From assembly GCA_026417815.1 (NCBI GenBank), contig JAOACN010000328.1:1-12722 (forward strand): a stretch of DNA of 12,722 bases. The letters run 5' to 3'. Source of the DNA: Chloroflexaceae bacterium. GTDB lineage: Bacteria > Chloroflexota > Chloroflexia > Chloroflexales > Chloroflexaceae. Made by a program: the position numbers and the translations under genes. Positions 6,602 through 11,757 of this stretch are shown in pieces; the stretch's first letter is position 1, and every line of letters starts with the position of its first letter. The notes under the pieces were generated by a model. The model was not told the origin of the DNA. It made no database searches and saw only the letters and a program-made list of their open reading frames with translations.

Positions 6602-7798
6602 ATGTCTCAGACGCCACCCGAAACCGCGCGCCCGACCGCCATCGTCAATCCCTCCGATATTCAGGCGCTCATCGCCCAGGGTAGGCAGCGGGGCTACGTC
6701 ACCCTTGATGAATTGCTGCAGATCGTGCCGGCGCCCGAAGAATCGGCCGCCGAGGCCATTGATGCGGTCTACGCCGCCCTCGCCGAGGCCGGAGTACCCG
6801 TGCGCGAGCCGGCCGATGAGCAGCTTGTCGAAGAGGAGCCAGGCGGCACATCGGTTATTGACCTTGATGAGGAACTCTCCGATGCCCTGCTGGGCGACAG
6901 TGTGCGCCTCTACCTGCGCGAGATTGGCCAGGTGCCGCTGCTCACCGCCGAGCAGGAGAAACGCCTGGCCCAGCAGATTGAGCGCGGCCAGAAGGCCCGG
7001 GCCGAGCTGAAAACTGTCCCGCCGGATAGCCCGCGGGCCGCGGAGTTGCGCCGGCAGATCGCCGCCGGGGAGGAAGCCCGCCAGCAGATGGCCGCCGCGA
7101 ACCTGCGCCTGGTGGTGAGCATCGCCAAACGCTACCGCGACCGCGGCCTGCCGCTCCTTGATCTGATCCAGGAAGGCAGCCTGGGCCTGCTCCGCGCCAT
7201 CGAGAAGTTTGACCACGATAAGGGCTTCAAGTTCTCCACCTATGCCACCTGGTGGATCAAGCAGGCCCTCTCCCGCGCCCTTGCCGATCAGTCGCGCCTG
7301 GTGCGCCTCCCCGTCCACCTCGGCGAGACGCTCAACCGCATCCAGGCCGCCCGCCGCCAGTTGACCCAGAACCTCGGGCGCGAACCGAATGATAGCGAAC
7401 TGGCCCAGTTCCTCAATATGAGCGAGGAAAAGCTCCGCGAACTGCGCCGCACCGCCCAGGACCCGGTCTCCCTGGCCACCCCCGTCGGCGAAGAGGCCGA
7501 TAGCACGCTGGCCGATTTCATTCCCGACCCCCACGCCCTCGACGCCGATGATGCCGCCGCCAGCGGCATGCTGCGCCAGCAGATTGCCGCCGCCCTCGAT
7601 CAACTCACCGAGCGCGAACGGCGGGTGCTGGAGCTGCGCTACGGCCTCGCCGATGGGCAGCCACGCACCCTCGAGGAAGTGGGCCGCGCCTTCGGCGTGA
7701 CCCGCGAGCGCGTGCGCCAGATCGAGGTCAAGGCCCTGCGCAAGCTCCGCCATCCGCGCCTGGGCAAGCTGCTGAAAGATTACCTCGACCAGATCTGA
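6602..7798 (+). CDS. sigA: RNA polymerase sigma factor, SigA/RpoD type
   Basis: This 398-residue group 1/2 sigma factor directs core RNA polymerase to -35/-10 promoters. A compact region 1.1 (about 14-66) is followed by region 1.2 (SVRLYLREIGQVPLLTAEQE, 100-119), region 2 (about 165-235, with NLRLVVSIAKRY, LIQEGSLGLLRAIEKFD and FSTYATWWIKQALSRAL for -10 recognition and melting), region 3 (about 236-310) and region 4 (about 330-385, LTERERRVLELRYGL then the TLEEVGRAFGVTRERVRQIE helix-turn-helix for the -35). The presence of region 1.1 argues for a primary or closely related group 2 factor; Chloroflexi often carry several. AAGGA (6590-6594) is seven bases before ATG 6602; ATG 6596 is in frame but too close to it. 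The 3' end overlaps thiN on the other strand by 19 bases. Confidence 0.95.
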   Translation: MSQTPPETARPTAIVNPSDIQALIAQGRQRGYVTLDELLQIVPAPEESAAEAIDAVYAALAEAGVPVREPADEQLVEEEPGGTSVIDLDEELSDALLGDSVRLYLREIGQVPLLTAEQEKRLAQQIERGQKARAELKTVPPDSPRAAELRRQIAAGEEARQQMAAANLRLVVSIAKRYRDRGLPLLDLIQEGSLGLLRAIEKFDHDKGFKFSTYATWWIKQALSRALADQSRLVRLPVHLGETLNRIQAARRQLTQNLGREPNDSELAQFLNMSEEKLRELRRTAQDPVSLATPVGEEADSTLADFIPDPHALDADDAAASGMLRQQIAAALDQLTERERRVLELRYGLADGQPRTLEEVGRAFGVTRERVRQIEVKALRKLRHPRLGKLLKDYLDQI

Positions 7799-8442
7799 TC
7801 GGTTTCACGTCGCCATACGCGTACCACCAGCAGCATGCCCTCGCGCACCACCACCGCCGCGGGCGTCCGCGCGATCACGTTGCTGATGCCCCGTGAGCGC
7901 GCGAAACGCAACTCCTCGTCCTCCAGCGCGTAGTACAGGCCCCGGGTGGTAACCCCTCGCGCCGGGCCGCCGAGCGGCAGCAGCGAGATTGTATCGCCCA
8001 CCGCGCCGACGATCGGCGTCTCACCCCGGGCCAGGTAGGCCTCCTGGTCCACGTCGAGCAGCCGCACCCGCCGCCCCGCCAGCTCGGGGAGCGCCAGCAG
8101 CGCCACGTTCGACAGCCCCTGATCCCAGCGCCCGCCGATGGCCCCGAGCACGTCGATCGTGTCGGCCTGACGTTCCGCCGCGGCCAGCAACGCCAGCTCC
8201 AGATCGGTCTCGTCCTTTTCGATGGGGTAGCGCAGGAACGTCACTCCGGCCGCGGCGAACGCCTCGGCCGCCTCGGGCGCCAGCGAGTCCATGTCGCCAA
8301 TCACAAGATCGGGCGCGAGACCGGCGGCAAACAGGGCGTTGCCACCGCCATCAGCGGCGATGATGAAATCGGCGCGCGCCAGGAGATCCCGGAACGGCTC
8401 CGCCCGAAACGCGGGCGCATTGGCGACAATTACCGTGTGCAT
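7780..8442 (-). CDS. thiN: Thiamine pyrophosphokinase (standalone ThiN)
   Basis: This cytoplasmic enzyme transfers pyrophosphate from ATP to thiamine, making the cofactor thiamine diphosphate. The 220 residues fit the bacterial standalone family. Seen in order: an ATP/Mg region with AADGGGNALF (29-38) and VIGDMDSL (47-54), KDETDLELAL (77-86), GAIGGRWDQGLSN (100-112, Gln where His is common in the GGRxDH motif), and a C-terminal beta domain with TRGLYYALEDEEL (166-178) that contributes to thiamine binding. The start MHTVIVANAP at 8442 fits the family; an in-frame ATG at 8526 would read through the palindrome at 8499-8531. No Shine-Dalgarno precedes 8442, so a leaderless or weakly initiated mRNA is possible. 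The stop codon lies inside the end of sigA. No other thiamine gene is near, so it probably serves salvage or imported thiamine. Confidence 0.93.
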   Translation of the reverse strand: MHTVIVANAPAFRAEPFRDLLARADFIIAADGGGNALFAAGLAPDLVIGDMDSLAPEAAEAFAAAGVTFLRYPIEKDETDLELALLAAAERQADTIDVLGAIGGRWDQGLSNVALLALPELAGRRVRLLDVDQEAYLARGETPIVGAVGDTISLLPLGGPARGVTTRGLYYALEDEELRFARSRGISNVIARTPAAVVVREGMLLVVRVWRRETDQIWSR

Positions 8443-8494
8443 AGCCGCAAGGAGAAGGCCCGATGATGCAAGATGCCCGTGTCTCCAGCATACC

Positions 8495-8531
8495 AAAAGG
8501 GGAGCGGGAAAACCAGGTTTTCCCACTCCCC
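8495..8531 (-). terminator. Likely terminator of arsR-arsC built from palindrome family B
   Basis: GGGAAAACC-A-GGTTTTCCC (8506-8524) is extended by GGGGAG (8499-8504) and CTCCCC (8526-8531), with one C/A mismatch at 8505/8525, giving a 33-base near-perfect palindrome. Read on the minus strand the stem is followed at once by TTTT (8495-8498), so it can act as a rho-independent terminator between the reductase fusion (stop at 8550) and thiN (start at 8442). It belongs to the same repeat family as 9592-9612 and 10435-10457, suggesting a repeat recruited as a terminator. Confidence 0.55.
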
Positions 8532-8549
8532 TCCACGGCGTGCAATCGC

Positions 8550-9332
8550 CTAGCTCACCGCCACGGGCTGCGCTCCCCGCTGCCGGGCGCCGATGAACGT
8601 CAGCAAATACCGGATCCGTTGCGTCAACTCACAGGCGGTAGCCGAAAACGCCCGCAGACGCGCCGCTTCACCCTCAACCGCCGCCGGATCGGGAATGGAC
8701 CAGTGGAGCTGCTTCTCGGCCCCGGCAAAACTCGGACAGGCCTCCCGGGCGCGATCGCAGACCGTCACCACGTAGTCGAAGTGCCACCCCTGAAACTCAT
8801 CAATGTGTTTTGAACGAAGCCCCTGCGCGGCCTCGCCCAGGATTTCCGCGACCAGGGGATTGACCGTGCCGGGATGGGTGCCGGCGCTGTAGGCCTCCAC
8901 GCTGCCGCGGCTGAGCTGGCGCAGGAGCACCTCGGCGAGTTGGGAACGGGCGCTGTTCTCGGTGCAGAGAAAGAGCACCCGCGGCCGCGCCGGCTCGGTC
9001 GGCAAGGTTTCCGGCTCGGGGGCAAGGCGCAGGGAGGGATGCAGCGCGCCGATCACCTGCTCTACAACTGAGCGCAGCCGGTCAACCTGGAGCCGGTAGT
9101 AGCGCAGACTGGCGTCGGCGTCGCTGGTGCGGCTACTCACCAGTCCTAACTGCTCCAGTTGCCTCAGCCGATCCTCCAGATCCTCCCGCTGAACCCCGAG
9201 ACGAGCCTGCAGATCCCGGAGGTGAGCATCGCTGGCAGCAAGGCTTTTCACCAGCCCCCACACCACAGCGTCGGCGAGCACGCACGCGAGCGCATGAGCA
9301 TCGTCATAGTCGGTCGTTCCTGGCATGGTCAT
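8550..9332 (-). CDS. arsC: ArsR-like winged helix fused to arsenate reductase (LMW phosphatase fold)
   Basis: The 260-residue protein joins two domains. Residues about 10-95 look like a winged helix-turn-helix of the ArsR type, with LRQLEQLGLVSSR (recognition helix to wing) and SLRYYRL. Residues about 118-250 are a low-molecular-weight phosphatase-fold arsenate reductase: the loop C123-TENSA-R129-S is the C-x5-R anion-binding motif, and C192 and C199 in TVCDRAREACP have the seven-residue spacing of the relay cysteines in the thioredoxin-coupled arsenate reductase, with DP near 215. That supports arsenate reduction over tyrosine phosphatase activity. The ELCxCDL arsenite-sensing motif of classical ArsR is absent; the HTH part has a single Cys (C17). 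The start at 9332 has an AGGGGG-like site five bases upstream; an ATG at 9488 would read through a palindrome and the operator. No arsenite efflux gene is in the window. Confidence 0.85.
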   Translation of the reverse strand: MTMPGTTDYDDAHALACVLADAVVWGLVKSLAASDAHLRDLQARLGVQREDLEDRLRQLEQLGLVSSRTSDADASLRYYRLQVDRLRSVVEQVIGALHPSLRLAPEPETLPTEPARPRVLFLCTENSARSQLAEVLLRQLSRGSVEAYSAGTHPGTVNPLVAEILGEAAQGLRSKHIDEFQGWHFDYVVTVCDRAREACPSFAGAEKQLHWSIPDPAAVEGEAARLRAFSATACELTQRIRYLLTFIGARQRGAQPVAVS

Positions 9333-9379
9333 AGGCGCCCCCTGAGCGGCACATCCAGTAAGTTCTCCAAGAGGAGGGT

Positions 9380-9402
9380 CCGGGAGGGCTGCGCCCTCCC
9401 GG
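9380..9402. repeat. Palindrome family A, copy 3 (10-bp perfect stem)
   Basis: CCGGGAGGGC (9380-9389) and GCCCTCCCGG (9393-9402) form a perfect 10-bp stem with a TGC loop. It lies in the presumed 5' leader of the arsR-arsC fusion, between its promoter near 9456-9484 and its start at 9332. The flank GGAAATCCTC matches the flank GGAAACCCTC of copy 4 (10380-10402), so the element extends past the stem. Confidence 0.7.
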
Positions 9403-9455
9403 AAATCCTCTTTTCCGACCGCTCGTGAAACAGGACCTGCCGGATGCGCCACTAT

Positions 9456-9484
9456 GTTATAACAATCTTGACTGATATAATAGC
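9456..9484 (-). promoter_or_regulatory. Promoter and imperfect-palindrome operator of arsR-arsC
   Basis: This is an AT-rich island in GC-rich DNA. On the minus strand TG-T-TATAAC forms an extended -10 (TATAAC = 9456-9461); a -35 would fall near 9479-9484 and is weak (GCTATT). An imperfect inverted repeat, TTATAACAAT-CTTG-ACTGATATAA on the plus strand (9457-9480, 8 of 10 arm positions matching), fills the space from -10 to -35. That is where ArsR-family repressors usually bind, and the fused HTH domain is the natural candidate ligand. Confidence 0.5.
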
Positions 9485-9591
9485 ACACTCGCGGCGAACA
9501 TGGAAGGGCCTGGGAGGCCCGGGCCAGGGACTTCTCCGCCCTGCGGTAGGGGCAACGGGCCGGTCACCGCCTACTGCGGGGTAAAGAGGTG

Positions 9592-9612
9592 TGGGGAAAC
9601 CCGGTTTCTCCA
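9592..9612. repeat. Palindrome family B, copy 3
   Basis: TGGGGAAACC (9592-9601), a central C and GGTTTCTCCA (9603-9612) form a palindrome with one mismatch, followed by a C-rich tail (TGCCCCCGGG). It lies in the 362-base gap between the arsR-arsC promoter and the 158-aa gene. The part of this gap before it (9489-9590) shows no gene or clear signal. Confidence 0.65.
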
Positions 9613-9655
9613 TGCCCCCGGGAGAGTTGCGAGCTTCAAAGCCCCCGTCCCCCTT

Positions 9656-9835
9656 TCTCAGGTGTAGGGTTTTCCGGCACATCCTCGCGTCACATTCGCG
9701 ATCTGGGGCATCAGGACGCCCAATTCCCCCTCTCCACCTATGGTGGAGGGGGGGCACGGGGGTAGGGGGGTGAGGATCGGAAGCGCATTGGAATGCCGAA
9801 AACCCCTTCTCGCTCGAAAAACCCTACCCCTGAGA
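9656..9835. mobile_element. MITE-like element with 18-bp terminal inverted repeats
   Basis: TCTCAGGTGTAGGGTTTT (9656-9673) is matched in inverse by 9818-9835 at 17 of 18 positions. The similarity then resumes further in (CCGGCA near 9674-9679 against TGCCG near 9794-9798) after an apparent 19-base duplication in the right arm that repeats CGAAAA-CC. Outside the ends, CCCGTCCCCC occurs directly repeated at 9644-9653 and 9837-9846, like an imperfect target duplication, though C-runs make this weak. The element has no open frame of interest and encloses the hairpin at 9726-9754 and a G-run cluster. Size and structure fit a non-autonomous miniature element; no transposase is nearby. Confidence 0.45.
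9726..9754. repeat. Strong hairpin inside the MITE-like element
   Basis: CTCCACC (9732-9738) and GGTGGAG (9742-9748) with a TAT loop are extended by one T-G position and by CCCCC/GGGGG (9726-9730 with 9750-9754), giving a 13-pair stem. It lies downstream of the minus-strand 158-aa gene and could act at its mRNA 3' end, but no T-run follows on either strand. Confidence 0.6.
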
Positions 9836-9850
9836 GCCCGTCCCCCCCGG

Positions 9851-10327
9851 TCACCGCCTGCCGGCCAACCCCGCGCCCCACACCTCGCCGCCGGGCCAGG
9901 CATCCTCGTCGGGGCGCCAGAGCTCGCGCACGTCACGGGCGCGCCGCAGTTGCCCGAAGGTCGTGGGAATGAACACCACCCGTCGCAACCGCGCCGCAGG
10001 CACCGGCAACGGCAGCGCCGCCAGCGGACCGATGTCCACACGGTAGTAGCGCGTGCTGGCGCGCGGATGGTCCGGTTCATCGGGTAACAGTTCCCGGCGC
10101 GTGGTTACCTGGTAGCGCAACACCGGCGCGTAGTAGCGCACCGACCAGCGTTCGGCCCCAAAGGCCCCCGTCTGGTAGAAGGCCAGATACTCGGCGGCGA
10201 AGCGTGGCGGCGCCTTTGCCAGCGGCACGCGGTACCACCCCGCGGTGCGCGCCAGTTCCAGATCGCGCGGACGTGGCACCACCGCCACCAGCACCCGCGC
10301 GGCATCGTCAGGCAGTTCGGTTTGCAT
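9851..10327 (-). CDS. Conserved-looking protein of unknown function, 158 aa
   Basis: I do not recognise a named family. The start at 10327 has GGAG on the minus strand about seven bases upstream. The 158 residues are rich in aromatic and basic positions, with no signal peptide or membrane segment. Distinct segments are VLVAVVPRPRDLELA (12-26), GWYRVPLAKAPPRFAAEYLA (30-49), FYQTGAFG (50-57), VRYYAPVLRY (63-72), RRELLPDEPDHPRA (77-90), RYYRVDIGPL (93-102) and a basic VVFIPTTFGQLRRARDVREL stretch (117-136). The low complexity is limited and codon use resembles the neighbours, so it is a real gene. From memory, similar uncharacterised proteins occur in other Chloroflexi; this is unverified. A compact beta-rich nucleic-acid-binding fold would fit the aromatic and arginine content, but that is a guess. 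Confidence 0.8.
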   Translation of the reverse strand: MQTELPDDAARVLVAVVPRPRDLELARTAGWYRVPLAKAPPRFAAEYLAFYQTGAFGAERWSVRYYAPVLRYQVTTRRELLPDEPDHPRASTRYYRVDIGPLAALPLPVPAARLRRVVFIPTTFGQLRRARDVRELWRPDEDAWPGGEVWGAGLAGRR

Positions 10328-10345
10328 CGCGTCTCCAGATCCCGG

Positions 10346-10351
10346 TACAAT
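10346..10351 (+). promoter_or_regulatory. Possible -10 element (TACAAT) ahead of the lipoprotein gene
   Basis: TACAAT at 10346-10351 lies 18 bases after TTGCAT (10322-10327). It would drive rightward transcription through the repeat cluster to the lipoprotein gene at 10618, with a 260-base leader. A nearer TTGACC (10554-10559) has only TACAAA at 10582 behind it, at 22-base spacing. Both candidates are weak. Confidence 0.2.
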
Positions 10352-10379
10352 ACTCCATGGCTCACCGGAAGGGGAGGGG

Positions 10380-10402
10380 CCGGTAGGGCACGGCCCTCCC
10401 GG
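10380..10402. repeat. Palindrome family A, copy 4
   Basis: CCGGTAGGGC (10380-10389) pairs with GCCCTCCCGG (10393-10402) at 9 of 10 positions around an ACG loop. The right half and following GGAAA(C)CCTC match copy 3 at 9393-9409. A family B copy follows 32 bases later, as at 6354/6399. Confidence 0.65.
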
Positions 10403-10434
10403 AAACCCTCGTTCCTCACCCGGTCATAAGGAGG

Positions 10435-10457
10435 GTGGGGAAACCTGGTTTCCCCAC
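10435..10457. repeat. Palindrome family B, copy 4 (perfect 23-bp palindrome)
   Basis: GTGGGGAAACC (10435-10445), a central T and GGTTTCCCCAC (10447-10457) are exact mirror complements. The tail CGCCCCTGCCC follows. The rest of the gap to 10617 is GC-rich with small stems such as CCCCG-CTGG-CGGGG (10525-10538) and a degenerate family A copy GAGGG-CTTGA-CCCTC (10548-10562). The gap 10328-10617 contains no gene that I can support. Confidence 0.75.
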
Positions 10458-10617
10458 GCCCCTGCCCGTGGGCGGGCGCCGGCCCCCCCGCCGGTTGGCG
10501 GAGAGAGACCGGATTTTCCCTCGTCCCCGCTGGCGGGGAGGAGCTGTGAGGGCTTGACCCTCCCAGAATGGAATGAGCCTTTACAAAGAATGTACCGCTC
10601 AGAGGATAGCAAACGTT

Positions 10618-11757
10618 ATGCTTTCACGCTGGTTGGGATGGCTCGCCGCCGGCTTGCTCCTGGCGGGATGCGCGGCCCCGGCGCGCCCCGAGATCCGCGC
10701 CCGCATTGACGCCGCGGCGACCCTCAGCAACGGCGACGCCGGCTTCGCCCGCGCCCTCGCGCCACGCCCGTTCGTCTTTCCCCGCGACCATGGCCCCCAC
10801 CCCGAGTACCAGATCGAGTGGTGGTACTACACCGGCAACCTCTCTGCCGGCGAGCGCCAGTTTGGCTATCAGTTGACCTTCTTCCGCAGCGGGCTGACCC
10901 CCCGACCCATCGCCCGCGAGTCGGCCTGGGGCGCAACCAGCGTGTACATGGCCCACCTGGCCCTGAGCGACGTCGCCCGGGGGCGCTTCTACGCCTACGA
11001 GCGCTTCAGCCGCGACGCCGCCGGTCTTGCCGGCGCTTCGGGCGAACCCTTTCGCGTCTTCCTCGAGGACTGGTCCGCCACCGGTTCCGGCCCCGAGGGA
11101 ATGACCATGCTTCTGCGCGCCGCCGAGGGCGAGGTGGCCCTCGACCTGACCCTCGAGAGCCAGAAGCCGCCCGCGCTCCAGGGCGACCGGGGCCTCAGCC
11201 AGAAGGGGCCGACCCCCGGGAACGCCTCGTTTTACTACTCGTTGACCCGTATGGCCACCACCGGTACGATTCGCGTGGGCGACCAGCACCACACTGTCAG
11301 CGGGTTGAGCTGGATGGACCACGAGTGGGGCACCAGCGCCCTCGAAGCCGGCGCCGTCGGCTGGGACTGGTTCAGCGTGCAGCTCGACGACGGCTACGAC
11401 CTGATGTACGCGCAGGTGCGCACCCCCACGGCGGTCAGTTACAGCTTCGGCAGCCTGGTTGACCCGGCGGGCCGCGCCACGCCCCTTGACCCCGCCGAGG
11501 TGCAACTGGAGGTGCTGGCAACCTGGCGCAGCCCGGCCTCGCAGGCCCTCTACCCCGCCCGCTGGCGCCTGAGCGTCCCCGGCCGCGATTTGCAGCTTGA
11601 GCTTGAGCCGCGCCTGGCCAACCAGGAACTGCCGGTGTCGGTGGTGTACTGGGAAGGGGCGGTGCGCATCCAGGGCTCGCGGCAGGGCCGACCCGTCAGC
11701 GGCAGTGGCTTTGTTGAACTCACTGGCTACGCCAGGGAGCAGGGGGGGCGCTTCTGA
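10618..11757 (+). CDS. AttH/CrtC-like (lipocalin-type) lipoprotein
   Basis: The 379-residue protein begins with a lipoprotein signal: basic start MLSR, a hydrophobic run and the lipobox LLAG-C18, so it should be processed at C18 and anchored outside the cytoplasmic membrane. The body matches the AttH / carotenoid 1,2-hydratase superfamily (two lipocalin-like halves; COG5621, predicted secreted hydrolase): HPEYQIEWWYYTG (61-73), FGYQLTFFR (82-90), WGATSVYMAHLALSD (104-118), GLSQKGPTPGNASFYYSLTR (192-211), WMDHEWGTS (232-240) and GWDWFSVQLDDGYDLMYAQV (248-267). Relatives include CrtC, which hydrates carotenoid double bonds, and AttH of AttEFGH export systems; substrate is not determined here. 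An ATG at 10573 is in frame, but 10618 places the signal peptide correctly; AGAGGA (10601-10606) is 11 bases upstream. Its TGA overlaps the next ATG by one base, implying translational coupling. Confidence 0.88.
   Translation: MLSRWLGWLAAGLLLAGCAAPARPEIRARIDAAATLSNGDAGFARALAPRPFVFPRDHGPHPEYQIEWWYYTGNLSAGERQFGYQLTFFRSGLTPRPIARESAWGATSVYMAHLALSDVARGRFYAYERFSRDAAGLAGASGEPFRVFLEDWSATGSGPEGMTMLLRAAEGEVALDLTLESQKPPALQGDRGLSQKGPTPGNASFYYSLTRMATTGTIRVGDQHHTVSGLSWMDHEWGTSALEAGAVGWDWFSVQLDDGYDLMYAQVRTPTAVSYSFGSLVDPAGRATPLDPAEVQLEVLATWRSPASQALYPARWRLSVPGRDLQLELEPRLANQELPVSVVYWEGAVRIQGSRQGRPVSGSGFVELTGYAREQGGRF

Noticed and set aside
6539..7753. 404-codon minus-strand frame opposite sigA
   Set aside because: It mirrors the sigma factor frame; no domain is recognisable.
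9333..9488. N-terminal extension of the reductase fusion to an ATG at 9488
   Set aside because: It would translate the operator region and palindrome A copy 3. The start at 9332 has a plausible ribosome binding site and begins the winged-helix domain properly.
9726..9754. Rho-independent terminator for the 158-aa gene
   Set aside because: The stem is strong but no T-run follows on the minus strand, so it was listed as a hairpin only.
9452..9757. 101-codon minus-strand frame across the repeat-rich gap
   Set aside because: It runs through the operator, palindrome B and the MITE-like element, has Arg/Pro-rich composition, and lacks a ribosome binding site.
6381..10457. CRISPR array from the recurring palindromes
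   Set aside because: Copies are hundreds to thousands of bases apart, vary in orientation and sequence, and there are no regular spacers or cas genes.
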